NCBI RefSeq assembly: GCF_018861865.1
Contig: NZ_JAHLDV010000003.1
Coordinates: 1-64,000, forward strand
Length of the DNA stretch: 64,000 nucleotides
DNA from: Clostridium frigoris
GTDB lineage: Bacteria > Bacillota > Clostridia > Clostridiales > Clostridiaceae
Direction of reading: 5' to 3'
Numbering within the stretch: the stretch's first letter is position 1; each line of letters opens with the position of its first letter. The notes below the pieces were generated by a model. It was not told the DNA's origin. It ran no database searches and saw nothing but the letters and a program-made list of their open reading frames with translations. Below are positions 8,302 through 17,138 of this stretch, piece after piece. The position numbers and the translations under genes were made by a program.

Positions 8302-9255
8302 TTATACATCTCCATGTTTTGCGACCATTGCGGCACCAATTACACCTGCTTTATTACCTAACTGCGCTAAAACAATTTTAGCAATAGGTAAATCCTTATA
8401 ATACTTATTTGCTATTACTTCTTTTGTAATCAAATCCAAAAGATATTGACCTGCACCTGCAATTCCACCACCCAATACAATTATTTCTGGATCAATAAAA
8501 TTAACTATGTTAAGTATGCCTATACCTAAATATTTTATTAATCTATTAACAGCTAAGGTGGCTATTTTATCTCCTTTTTTAGCACAATCGAAGATTATTT
8601 TTGCATTTAGATTATCTATATTACCCTCCACATTTCCCAAAATTGTAGTAGGTTCATTCATTTCCATAATTAGTTTTTTCGTATATTTTATTATAGCAGT
8701 AGATGATGCAAATGTCTCTAGACAGCCGTTTCTTCCACAATTACAATTATAGAAATTTTCACCAATAACTGTATGTCCAAGTTCAGAGCCTACACCATTA
8801 AACCCACTATATATTTCACCGTTTATTATAATCCCACCACCAATACCTGTACCTAAAGTTAACATTAAACCACTTTTACAATTTTGCATTGAACCACTCT
8901 CATATTCAGCAAGTGCAGCCACTGTTGCATCGTTATCTATGTAAACCGGTGTATGAAGTGCGTCTTCTAACATCTTTCGTAATGGTACATTTCTCCAACC
9001 AAGATTTACACAAAATATTACATTACCATCCTTATCAGCTAGACCCGGGATTCCGACCCCTATAGCGGTTATTTCGTTAAGTTGAATATGAAATTCGTCT
9101 AGAACCTTTAGAACTAGAGCTATCATATCATCTATTAGTTCTTGGGGCTCTCTTTCTGACCTTGTTTCACATGATTCTTCGTGTACTATTTTTCCATTCT
9201 CATCAACAATACCAATAGCTATATTAGTACCTCCTAAATCAATACCTATATACAT
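8302..9255 (-). CDS. glk: ROK family glucokinase
   Basis: This 317-residue protein should phosphorylate glucose to glucose-6-phosphate with ATP, feeding glycolysis. It begins MYIGIDLGGTNIAIGIVDEN, the ROK phosphate-binding loop, and contains VYIDNDATVAALAE with the catalytic Asp, GTGIGGGIIINGEI, and the ROK zinc motif CNCGRNGCLE. Length and motif order match bacterial ROK glucokinases. RBS GGAAGG lies ahead of the ATG at 9255. It lies downstream of no close partner; the small gene at 7943-8257 follows it on the same strand after 44 bases and may be cotranscribed. Other ROK sugar specificities cannot be excluded. Confidence 0.88.
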   Translation of the reverse strand: MYIGIDLGGTNIAIGIVDENGKIVHEESCETRSEREPQELIDDMIALVLKVLDEFHIQLNEITAIGVGIPGLADKDGNVIFCVNLGWRNVPLRKMLEDALHTPVYIDNDATVAALAEYESGSMQNCKSGLMLTLGTGIGGGIIINGEIYSGFNGVGSELGHTVIGENFYNCNCGRNGCLETFASSTAIIKYTKKLIMEMNEPTTILGNVEGNIDNLNAKIIFDCAKKGDKIATLAVNRLIKYLGIGILNIVNFIDPEIIVLGGGIAGAGQYLLDLITKEVIANKYYKDLPIAKIVLAQLGNKAGVIGAAMVAKHGDV

Positions 9256-9420
9256 AAACTGCTTCCTTCCATAGCTTCTGCTATCATTTATTTTGGTTAA
9301 AAATATTTTTAGTTATAATTATATTTTTAAAAATTATATAATTTCATATACAAGTAAATTATAGCATATATACGTATTCATGCTTTGTAAATTTTTAAAA
9401 TTGCCAATTTATTTATACAT

Positions 9421-9744
9421 TTATTTTCTATGATACTTATAATATGCAATAATTTCTATATATTCACTTGTTTTATCATCAGTATAACTTAGAATTATTC
9501 CATTTTGGCTCATTAATTCTGAAGACTGTAAATTTTCTATGGAGTGTGTAAAAATAACATTATTATCATTTTGAATGTTAAATTGGTTATTTAAAATACT
9601 CATTATACAATTCTTCCCTATTATAGATTCACTATATTGAGTTGGATCTCTAGTTGTGACATATCTTACTTCAAAATTATTAATTCTTTTAAGTCTTGCT
9701 TCATTTTCTTTTTTTGCTCTTATTTTTTTATTATTAAAAAACAT
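9421..9744 (-). CDS. Hypothetical protein, 107 residues
   Basis: The protein begins MFFNNKKIRAKKENEARLKR, a basic N-terminus, and ends IEIIAYYKYHRK. A TRDPTQYSES segment and a later GIILSYTDDKT segment are the only notable motifs. GGGTG lies 7 bases before the ATG. No signal peptide or membrane helix is visible and no family is recognised. Confidence 0.5.
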   Translation of the reverse strand: MFFNNKKIRAKKENEARLKRINNFEVRYVTTRDPTQYSESIIGKNCIMSILNNQFNIQNDNNVIFTHSIENLQSSELMSQNGIILSYTDDKTSEYIEIIAYYKYHRK

Positions 9745-9927
9745 TTTATCACCCTATCTTATATAATAATTACATTATACAGTAAATCGTTAAAAAATAG
9801 TGTCACTAATAATGATGATTATTCTACAAAAATAGTTGCGAATTTCTTTGTATAATTAAAATGACTTCGGGTTATTATAATAATTAATGATAATAAATAA
9901 ACATATATTAGAAAGGTAGTGTTTTAT

Positions 9928-10080
9928 ATGGGATTTTTACGTTGGATAGGTGGTATAATAGTATTCTTTTGGGCCTTAGGACTTATATTTAAAATAGGTG
10001 GTGGTATGATCCATATATTGCTTGTAATAGCTGTAATAGTATTTATATTGGATATGATTTCAGGAAGAAAAAAAGTCTGA
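9928..10080 (+). CDS. lmo0937 family small membrane protein
   Basis: This 50-residue protein, MGFLRWIGGIIVFFWALGLI followed by a second hydrophobic segment (HILLVIAVIVFILDMI), matches the pattern of the lmo0937 family of tiny two-helix membrane proteins common in Firmicutes. RBS GAAAGGTAG lies 8 bases ahead of the ATG at 9928. It ends GRKKV, a positively charged tail. Function in the family is not established. It stands alone and is followed by a terminator at 10168. Confidence 0.75.
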   Translation: MGFLRWIGGIIVFFWALGLIFKIGGGMIHILLVIAVIVFILDMISGRKKV

Positions 10081-10167
10081 AAAACTATTATCTAAATAAT
10101 TATTCGTGAACTATAATTACATCATATTAAAACTATAGCATAATTGGCTCTTATTAATACTCATAAA

Positions 10168-10203
10168 TAAGTATATTTGCATAAAAGCAGATATACTTAT
10201 TTT
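10168..10203 (+). terminator. Intrinsic terminator
   Basis: TAAGTATATTTGC (10168-10180) pairs with GCAGATATACTTA (10187-10199) with one G-T pair, followed by TTTTTG. Confidence 0.75.
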
Positions 10204-10286
10204 TGTTAGTTAATTTAATATTGTAATGAATTATAGTTTTAACGTATAATATATATTATAAATGAATAAAATTGTGAGGGACAATA

Positions 10287-10586
10287 ATGACAAAACAAGA
10301 AATTAGTAATGATATAAAATGTAATAAATCACTTGCTCAAAAGAATAAGAAATGGTGCCAACTTAAAAAAAAACAACAAATATATGTTTCAGATAAATTA
10401 AGAAACCAATATATTGATTCTGTATTAGAAAAAAAAAGAAAACCAAATAAAAATGAAAAAGAATTTATTATAGCTTGTGCTTATTTAGAAATAGTAGAGC
10501 ATCAAATTTATATAACTGTAAATGATATAAGAAAATATTTTCAAACTAGAATACCTAAATATGATATTTCTATAGAAAAATTATAA
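10287..10586 (+). CDS. Hypothetical basic protein, 99 residues
   Basis: A lysine-rich protein starting MTKQEISNDIKCNKSLAQKN and ending YFQTRIPKYDISIEKL. The GAGGGAC ribosome-binding site precedes the ATG by 7 bases. The C-terminal half (EFIIACAYLEIVEHQIYITV) looks like a small helical domain. I see no known motif. It converges with the methyltransferase gene on a shared terminator. Confidence 0.55.
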   Translation: MTKQEISNDIKCNKSLAQKNKKWCQLKKKQQIYVSDKLRNQYIDSVLEKKRKPNKNEKEFIIACAYLEIVEHQIYITVNDIRKYFQTRIPKYDISIEKL

Positions 10587-10610
10587 TTAGGTAATTCAAA
10601 TCCAGATTTT

Positions 10611-10650
10611 AAAACCAAGGTGTATATAAATTTATGCACCTTGGTTTTAT
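10611..10650. terminator. Bidirectional terminator
   Basis: AAAACCAAGGTG (10611-10622) pairs perfectly with CACCTTGGTTTT (10637-10648) between converging genes. Confidence 0.85.
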
Positions 10651-11594
10651 TAACTACATATGTATATGTATCTTTTAAAAGTTCCTTTAGATACGCTGCA
10701 CCTATCATCTATGTGAAATCCAACAGATTTAATTTGTTCTTTCATATCCTCAAAAGTAACGATTACCATTTTAGATGCTATTCTACGTGTACTATCCATG
10801 ATAGCTAACTGTTCATCTGCCGTAATTTGAGTAAAGATACCATATGGAAGATCGACTATGGCTACATCGTACTTATTTTGAATATTATTCATATCACCAA
10901 TAGTTATCACATCTTCATATCCAAAATACCGGAGATTCGTCTTAGCGTTTTCCCCAATTAAAGAGTTTATCTCATAGCCTTTAATATTAATACCCATTGA
11001 AATAGCTTCAATTAATACTGTTCCAATGCCACAACATGGATCTACAACACTACAGCTTAGATTATTACCTACAGCTATATTAACAAGGGCTCTACAAACG
11101 TTAACCTTTAATGCATTAGAATAAGAAAAAGGTTTTTTATTTCGTTGTAGCCATTCAGAGGTGTTACTTTCACATTTACCAAATATCCATGTGTTCCCTA
11201 TTTTTGTTATACCAAAAATATTTTCCGGTTTTTTCATTTCACATTCTCCAAGTATGCTAAAACCTATTTCAAATTCAATTCTACGACCCTCGTGAAAACC
11301 TATGTTTTCATGAGGAGCATTAATATAAACAACTTTATATTTATTACTAGTTAATTTGTCATTATTAATTTGTTCAATAATTCTTTCCATGGCATCTCCC
11401 ACATACACCATTGAAATGCATTTTTTTATGAAAGGACTTCTAGATGGATTTATGTGTATATTAGAAAACAAATATTTATCATTAAGAGGCTTATCGAAAA
11501 GATATTTGATTTCCATTTTACATAAGCTTTCTTCGTCACTAGAATAATTAGTAATGTATAAATACTTTTTTTCATTTTGTGATAGATTAAACAT
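10650..11594 (-). CDS. TRM11-like SAM-dependent methyltransferase
   Basis: This 314-residue protein has a C-terminal Rossmann methyltransferase domain of the UPF0020/TRM11 type. The SAM-binding motif VVDPCCGIGTVLIEA is near residue 185, the acidic loop GYEIN follows, and the catalytic-type motif VDLPYG replaces the usual (N/D)PPY near residue 245. Family members methylate the exocyclic amine of guanosine in tRNA or rRNA. The N-terminal 150 residues probably bind RNA but show no clear THUMP signature to my eye. Start ATG at 11594 has an AGAGAGGTTG site. The exact RNA target is not predictable. Confidence 0.75.
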   Translation of the reverse strand: MFNLSQNEKKYLYITNYSSDEESLCKMEIKYLFDKPLNDKYLFSNIHINPSRSPFIKKCISMVYVGDAMERIIEQINNDKLTSNKYKVVYINAPHENIGFHEGRRIEFEIGFSILGECEMKKPENIFGITKIGNTWIFGKCESNTSEWLQRNKKPFSYSNALKVNVCRALVNIAVGNNLSCSVVDPCCGIGTVLIEAISMGINIKGYEINSLIGENAKTNLRYFGYEDVITIGDMNNIQNKYDVAIVDLPYGIFTQITADEQLAIMDSTRRIASKMVIVTFEDMKEQIKSVGFHIDDRCSVSKGTFKRYIYICS

Positions 11595-11654
11595 TAAAAC
11601 ACAACCTCTCTATATAGAACATTCTATTTTATATTAGTTACACGCCTTTACCGT

Positions 11655-12569
11655 CTAAATTATATTAATATTTGTTAAAAACTTATAAACTCGTTTTGTA
11701 TATTCATCTTTGTTATTCCAGTATGATTGAGCATGACCAGCCTTGGTCGCAATATATATATCTTTGTAACTATTGGTCTTTAAGTACATTTGTTTGCACA
11801 TATAGGTAGGTACATATTCGTCATCTTCTCCGTGAATAAATAAAATCGGAATTCTTATTTCTGGAAGAGTTGTTATAGGTGACGCATCTTTAAAATCCCA
11901 GCCTGTTCGAATCTCACTAATTTTACTTGCTAATTTTATTAAAGCAAAATTATTTATATTATAATCCTTCTTCAGTCTGTGGCTAAATAAATCTTGCGCA
12001 TCAGAGTAACCGCAGTCTTCTATACAAAAATCAATTCTATCATCGATTGCAATATATTGAAGAGCTATGCCAGCACCCATTGACTCACCATGTAAACCAA
12101 TTATAATGTTTTTACCTAGTTTATCAAATAACCAATCAGTGCATTTTTTTAAATCAAACTTTTCGTAATAACCAAATGAAGTGTTACTTCCACCACTTAA
12201 ACCATGATTCCTATGATCATAAATAAAAACAGCAAAATCTTTTTTTAAAAACATATCCATGTACTTAACAGAAGAATATAAACTACAAGTTATTCCATGA
12301 CACAATATAATAACTTTTTTTGAACTATTATTTGGAAAGAAAAATCCATGAATTTTGTAATCATATTGAGAATCTATATATACTTCTAGCTTTTCTAAAT
12401 TGTTGAATTTTTCTATTACTATTTTTCCATCATTTACTTCAGCATCATAGGTATAATTATAGTTTCTAACTTTAGGATAGATAATTATACTAGAAAAATG
12501 CCACCCTATAACTAAAATGATAATAGTAATAATAATTAGTGTTAATATAAAAAACATTACAATTAACAT
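11655..12569 (-). CDS. Membrane-anchored alpha/beta hydrolase
   Basis: An N-terminal transmembrane helix (residues about 2-25, MLIVMFFILTLIIITIIILV) is followed by an alpha/beta hydrolase domain. The oxyanion strand VIILCHGITC, the nucleophile elbow GLHGESMGAG, the acid FIHGEDDEYVP and the histidine AGHAQSYW give a complete Ser-Asp-His triad. The layout resembles YqkD/YfhR-type hydrolases. Orientation predicts one helix anchoring the domain at the membrane; the substrate is unknown. It lies downstream of the degenerate pullulanase gene but a terminator at 12637 separates them. RBS AGAGAGGTG precedes ATG 12569. Confidence 0.8.
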   Translation of the reverse strand: MLIVMFFILTLIIITIIILVIGWHFSSIIIYPKVRNYNYTYDAEVNDGKIVIEKFNNLEKLEVYIDSQYDYKIHGFFFPNNSSKKVIILCHGITCSLYSSVKYMDMFLKKDFAVFIYDHRNHGLSGGSNTSFGYYEKFDLKKCTDWLFDKLGKNIIIGLHGESMGAGIALQYIAIDDRIDFCIEDCGYSDAQDLFSHRLKKDYNINNFALIKLASKISEIRTGWDFKDASPITTLPEIRIPILFIHGEDDEYVPTYMCKQMYLKTNSYKDIYIATKAGHAQSYWNNKDEYTKRVYKFLTNINII

Positions 12570-12636
12570 GCTAACACCTCTCTTTGATTATATTTCAAAT
12601 GCGAAATACGTATAAATTTAATTGATTATTAAGCAA

Positions 12637-12669
12637 AAAAAAGGGCCCTTATTTTTAGGGCCTTTTAAA
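12637..12669 (-). terminator. Intrinsic terminator after the exported pullulanase-like gene
   Basis: On the minus strand AAAGGCCCT pairs with AGGGCCCTTT (one bulged base) and is followed by a run of T residues (the A run at 12635-12642). Confidence 0.75.
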
Positions 12670-12690
12670 AATATGCTAAGTAGTATATTT

Positions 12691-15429
12691 TTAAACTTTC
12701 TTTCTTTTTTTCAGAAAAAACATTATACAAACAACTATACCTAGAACTAATATAATACAAGTTCTAAAAGTTAATGATGTAAATATATTTTCTGATTCAT
12801 AATAAATCACAATGGAACTTAGTGCAGGAACAACTAAAGATTCTCCGCTAAATTGTTTTATAGTTTTAACTCCTGCTTTTTCGCCATCTACTACGATATT
12901 CCATGTACCCTTCTTTGATAATTTTATAGTTTTATCTTCCCTATTTGCATTATATGCAACTACAATGTGTGCCCAACTATCCATATTTGCATTATAATTC
13001 ATTTCATATGCTACCATATTTTCAGGGACTACTAAAAATTTCAAGTTTTTCTTAATCATATCCGCAGAGGTCATTCTAAAAGCAGGATGTGCTTTCCTTA
13101 ATTCAATTAAACCTTTGAAATAATCAACAGTTTCAATGTTTTTAGATTCCCTTGTCCAATCGATCTTATTTATATTATCACTTGACTTATAAGAACTTTT
13201 AACACCCGCTTTAGTTCTTAAAAATTCTTGACCAGCTTGAAAAAATGGAATGCCTTGTGAAGTAAGAATCATAGAATCTGCCATTTTGTGCATTTTTGTT
13301 CTTATTTCATCACTGTCCTTAGGGTTTGTTAAGAGGAGCTTATCCCATAATGTATTGCTCGAGTGGGATTCAGCATAATTAACAATTTGTACAGGTTCTA
13401 TATTTCCATAGGTCTCTATAATATTAGAGTAATCTATACCTCCAACTATTCCTTTTTTTATATCTGTCTCTTTTTGAAATGCACCATTAATAAAGCCACT
13501 TGTTTTTGGAAAAAATACACTTCCTATTAGCCCATCTCTTATTTCATCATTGAATTGTGCTATTTCAGTCATTTTGCTTGCATTTTGTTTATTTGCTTTT
13601 GCTTCTGGGGAAAGGGTAGTTCCTTTATCTGATCCATCTCCCAAAACAAGGATTGAAGGATTTATGCTGCTTAGTTTTTTTCTAATTTCATTCATAGTCT
13701 TTACATCAAGAAGTCCCATCTGATCAAATTTGAACCCATCTAGATTATATTCTTTTGCCCAATACACAACTGAATCAACAATGAATTTTCTTGCCATAAC
13801 ATTTTCAGAAGCTACTGTATTCCCATAACCACTTTCATTTGAATTAGTACCATTTTGATTAGTTCTAAAATAGTACCCGGGTACTATTTTATTGAAATTA
13901 GAATTGGTACCGCTGTACATATGATCATAAACCACGTCCATGTTTACTCTTAATCCATTATCATGAAGGGCTTGTACTGCTTGTTTTAATTCTTTAATTC
14001 GCGTACTTGGATTATATGGATTTGTTGAATAGCTTCCTTCAGGTGCATTGTAATTCTTTGGATTGTAACCCCAATTAAATTGTGATTTATTTAAAGTCTC
14101 ATTTATAGTAGAGTAATCGAATATGGGCATAAGCTCAACATGTGTTACTCCTAAGGCTTTTATATAATCAATTCCTGTTGGGTTACCATCGATTCCAGTT
14201 GTGCCTATTTCAGTAAATGCTAGAAATTTACCTTTATTTTTCATACCACTGTTTGGGTCTATAGAAAAATCTCTAACATGTAGTTCATATATAATTGCGT
14301 CAGTTAAATTTGAAAAGTCAGGTTTTTCATTCGGCTTCCAAATTGTAGGATCTGTTTTTTTAAGATCTACAACAGCACCCTTGTCGCCATTTGCGGATAC
14401 AGAACGCGCATAAGGATCAACTGCCTCATTCCAAACTCCTTTAATGTTAACTTTATAAGTATAAAATATACCATTTTGATTTCCATTTAGGTCAAAAGTC
14501 CATGTTCCTTTTTCGCTCATCTTCATTTTGATTTCAGTACCAGTTTTATCATTCCAATTTTTATAGGTTACTAGCTTTACTTCAGATGCAGTTGGTGCCC
14601 AGACTCTAAAACTCGTTTTACTAGTAGAATAAGTATTACCTAAATCATTTCCTTCGTAAGAAAACATTTTTTCAAAACTAGCACTTTGTAATACATCACC
14701 AAATACTACATCTTTTTCTGAAAAAGCTGTCTTTGAGATTGTAATCTTTTGATTTAAATTTACATTTTCACTAAGTTCTATATTTACAACTGTTGTAAAA
14801 CCACCAATTACCTTTGAACTTGTTATTTTATTTATTTTTAACACTTTTCCATTTGATTTAACTATAAAGCCTTGATCACCCACTGAGACAAATGGAAATG
14901 ATACATTGGTTTCTATGTTTATGTTTTTCAAATCGTCTAGTTTTGCACTTACAAATTTATTGGGCTTGTTTATAATCTTACTAGGTATAATTGTAACTTT
15001 TGATTTGGTTGCTTCAGCTAAAGAATAGTAAATTTTAGGGTCACCACCATTAATCCAAACTTCACCTACACCATTCTTAAATTTTTCAATAAATCTATCA
15101 TCGTCCGTATCTTTTTCCCACTCATTTGTGTAAATTATAAAACCTACTTTATTAAAGTCTCCAGCGAACTCAGTTTCACAAATCTGGCCAAATGAATCTT
15201 TACTTGTAAAATCAAACTTAGCTCCCTCTTTTTTGTCCGGCCACAACCACATCTTCCATATTGAATTATTATCTGGATTTTTGGCATAATGAATAATTAT
15301 TTTTGTTCTATCACTCTGTGCAAAAGTATTGCTAGTTGGCAATATAAAAAGAAAACCTGCCATAACTAAAACAGTTGCAAGAAAAATAATTAATGTCTTT
15401 CTTTTGTTATTTTCGTTCCAAAAGTTCAT
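12691..15429 (-). CDS. Exported, membrane-anchored pullulanase-like protein with degenerate active site
   Basis: This 912-residue protein has an N-terminal signal sequence (KTLIIFLATVLVMAGFLF), a PUD/CBM41-like domain (KIIIHYAKN...WLWPDKKEGA), a middle linker domain, a CBM48-like domain (FRVWAPTASEVKLVTY near residue 268), a GH13 type I pullulanase barrel (FNWGYNPKNYNAPEGSY) and a C-terminal membrane helix followed by KKRKKV. The architecture predicts a surface glycan-binding protein. The catalytic regions are altered: region I reads DVVYDH (Asp502 for Asn), region II GFKFD (Lys567 for the invariant Arg; Asp569 kept), region III GDGSD (Asp598 for the acid/base Glu) and region IV SHSS (Ser690 for the Asp). 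The frame is intact over 2.7 kb, so it is not an ordinary pseudogene. I infer a carbohydrate-binding pseudoenzyme. Confidence 0.88.
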   Translation of the reverse strand: MNFWNENNKRKTLIIFLATVLVMAGFLFILPTSNTFAQSDRTKIIIHYAKNPDNNSIWKMWLWPDKKEGAKFDFTSKDSFGQICETEFAGDFNKVGFIIYTNEWEKDTDDDRFIEKFKNGVGEVWINGGDPKIYYSLAEATKSKVTIIPSKIINKPNKFVSAKLDDLKNINIETNVSFPFVSVGDQGFIVKSNGKVLKINKITSSKVIGGFTTVVNIELSENVNLNQKITISKTAFSEKDVVFGDVLQSASFEKMFSYEGNDLGNTYSTSKTSFRVWAPTASEVKLVTYKNWNDKTGTEIKMKMSEKGTWTFDLNGNQNGIFYTYKVNIKGVWNEAVDPYARSVSANGDKGAVVDLKKTDPTIWKPNEKPDFSNLTDAIIYELHVRDFSIDPNSGMKNKGKFLAFTEIGTTGIDGNPTGIDYIKALGVTHVELMPIFDYSTINETLNKSQFNWGYNPKNYNAPEGSYSTNPYNPSTRIKELKQAVQALHDNGLRVNMDVVYDHMYSGTNSNFNKIVPGYYFRTNQNGTNSNESGYGNTVASENVMARKFIVDSVVYWAKEYNLDGFKFDQMGLLDVKTMNEIRKKLSSINPSILVLGDGSDKGTTLSPEAKANKQNASKMTEIAQFNDEIRDGLIGSVFFPKTSGFINGAFQKETDIKKGIVGGIDYSNIIETYGNIEPVQIVNYAESHSSNTLWDKLLLTNPKDSDEIRTKMHKMADSMILTSQGIPFFQAGQEFLRTKAGVKSSYKSSDNINKIDWTRESKNIETVDYFKGLIELRKAHPAFRMTSADMIKKNLKFLVVPENMVAYEMNYNANMDSWAHIVVAYNANREDKTIKLSKKGTWNIVVDGEKAGVKTIKQFSGESLVVPALSSIVIYYESENIFTSLTFRTCIILVLGIVVCIMFFLKKRKKV

Positions 15430-15865
15430 AAACTTCTCCTCTAAAAATAAAATTATGGTCTATATTTTTTTGATTCACCTATAGCTTATGTAATAATTGT
15501 GTGTAAATTTAGTATATATTATATTGAAATATTTTACAACAATCAACTAATTTAAATAACTATTTTGTTAAGTTTAAGCAATATACTATTTAATGCTGTT
15601 TATATAAAATTAGTTTTACACATAAATAAATAGAGCTAATGATTAAAATATCAAGACACAAATAGCAGACTAAAAGCCTGCACACTTGATGTCTTTTTAA
15701 AATCAAATAGCCCTAAACGAATTTTATCATTTATTTTTATTCAACATACCAATTCTTGCTATTTAAACATTTTGTCTTAATACATTATATGATTTAAGTA
15801 AGATATATACAAGTTGTTTGTTATTCTATCATACATAGCTTATTTCTTTTATAGAATCATAAAAA
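15430..15865. other. Intergenic region with a possible terminator
   Basis: No gene is seen in these 436 bases. It must contain the promoter of the exported pullulanase-like gene, possibly around TTAGTATATATTATATT near 15510-15526. An imperfect hairpin lies at 15653-15698. The rest is AT-rich without recognisable structure. Confidence 0.35.
15653..15698. terminator. Imperfect hairpin, probable terminator
   Basis: AAGACA (15653-15658) and GCAG (15665-15668) pair with CTGC (15678-15681) and TGTCTT (15690-15695), followed on the plus strand by TTTT. It lies downstream of the minus-strand 78-residue gene; direction is uncertain. Confidence 0.5.
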
Positions 15866-16102
15866 TTAATTTTCTTTTTCAGATAATACTTTCTTAATGA
15901 TATCTACTCTAGAGGCACCTAGTATATTCGAAATTTTTATAGGAATATTACCATCTTTATAAAGTCTATCCCCATTGGCATTAGCTAATATAATTATTTT
16001 TTCTTTTAGCTTATTATATTCCATAACATCATCTAAATAAAAATCTACTAGATCTTTTAAACATGTTCCAAGTTCTTTTGGGTTCTTATAAGTTTTTCTC
16101 AT
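15866..16102 (-). CDS. Conserved small clostridial protein (TIGR04540-like)
   Basis: This 78-residue protein begins MRKTYKNPKELGTCLKDLVD and contains the pattern IIILANANGDRLYKDGNIPIKI and a C-terminal LGASRVDIIKKVLSEKEN. It resembles the TIGR04540 family of short Clostridium proteins of unknown role, judged from memory of the pattern. AAGGAG precedes the ATG at 16102. It appears monocistronic. Confidence 0.6.
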   Translation of the reverse strand: MRKTYKNPKELGTCLKDLVDFYLDDVMEYNKLKEKIIILANANGDRLYKDGNIPIKISNILGASRVDIIKKVLSEKEN

Positions 16103-16514
16103 ATTTTACTCCTTATTGATTTATAATTAATTTTTTTAATAATATGTAAGTTAAATCCTAAACTCGACTAAAATTATATCACAGATTTTTATTATAATCT
16201 TATATTAATGATAAAATATTTAGTTTAAATTTATATAGGGTTACTTCATTTAGCGAAGATACTCTAAAATAATTATTTTATTTTCCTTAATATAGAATTT
16301 ATAGAAAAATAGTTTAAAGTAAAAAATTTCATTATATTCCTTAATATTACACGCTACGTTAAGTTATGTTAAATATGTTAATACAATATTGTACTTTGTT
16401 AAGTAATATCATATAATTAGGCTTGTACGATTTAAAATATATCTTATTTTTAAGTTCAGTAGTACAAATCTTTGTTTGAAACATGTTTTTTATTTATCGA
16501 AGGAGGAACAATAT
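16103..16514 (+). promoter_or_regulatory. Promoter region of the DUF47-pit operon with Pho-box-like repeats
   Basis: A good sigma-A promoter is visible: TTGTAC (16389-16394), 17-base spacer, TATAAT (16412-16417). Copies of (T/C)GTTAA at 16357, 16367, 16376 and 16397 are spaced 10, 9 and 21 bases, so they lie on one face of the helix; the last is inside the promoter spacer. Read on the minus strand they are TTAACA/TTAACG, the PhoP-box type hexamer, opposite in direction to transcription. The 5' untranslated region would be about 90 bases. The remaining AT-rich sequence up to 16350 shows nothing recognisable. Confidence 0.6.
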
Positions 16515-17138
16515 ATGTTTAATTTTAAACCACAAGACAATTTATTTTTTGAGCTTTTCTCGAAGGGAGCTCAAATATTCAATAGTTCCGCAAAAGAGCT
16601 GAAATTGTTAATGAATGAACTCGATAATCCTAATGAAAGATTAAAGAAACTAGTAAATCTTGAGCATGAAGGCGACCTTGTAACCCATGAATTAATTGAA
16701 TATACTAAGAAAATGTTTATAACTCCATTAGACAGAGAAGATATATTTAATATAACAAAAGGAATAGACAATATTACTGATAGTATAGAGTCAACAGCCC
16801 ATTTGTTCTATATGTATAACGTGACATCGGCTACTCCAGAGGCTATTGAACTTGTTGATAAACTTACGGTTGTTTCGTCAGCCCTTGTTAAGGTAATTTT
16901 AGAATTAAAATCTCTTCGCAAAAGCACTATCTTAGTGGATAAAATCATCGATATAAACACCTTGGAAAATGAAGCTGATTTGATTTATAGAAAAGCGATG
17001 AGAAAACTATTTGAAAATCCCCAAGATATTTTGTTCGTAATGAAATGGAAAGATCTATACCATTATCTAGAAGATAGCATTGATGCTTGTGAAACACTTG
17101 CAAATGAAATTCGAGGAGTTGGTATGAAATATGCTTAG
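16515..17138 (+). CDS. DUF47 family (PhoU-like) phosphate transport regulator
   Basis: This 207-residue all-helical protein belongs to the DUF47/UPF0111 family, PhoU-like proteins that accompany Pit transporters and are thought to control them. It begins MFNFKPQDNLFFELFSKGAQ and contains LEHEGDLVTHELIEY and LENEADLIYRKAM, the paired E-x3-D metal-binding repeats typical of PhoU folds. The ATG at 16515 is chosen over an upstream TTG because GAAGGAGGAAC lies just before it. Its end overlaps the start of pit by 8 bases, implying translational coupling. The promoter carries Pho-box-like repeats. Confidence 0.9.
   Translation: MFNFKPQDNLFFELFSKGAQIFNSSAKELKLLMNELDNPNERLKKLVNLEHEGDLVTHELIEYTKKMFITPLDREDIFNITKGIDNITDSIESTAHLFYMYNVTSATPEAIELVDKLTVVSSALVKVILELKSLRKSTILVDKIIDINTLENEADLIYRKAMRKLFENPQDILFVMKWKDLYHYLEDSIDACETLANEIRGVGMKYA

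Noticed and set aside
11356-11547. 63-residue plus-strand open frame
   Set aside because: Antisense to the TRM11-like methyltransferase with no RBS.
12691-15429. Pseudogene call for the exported pullulanase-like gene
   Set aside because: The frame is whole over 912 codons and keeps signal peptide, binding domains and anchor; only catalytic residues are changed, which points to altered function rather than decay.
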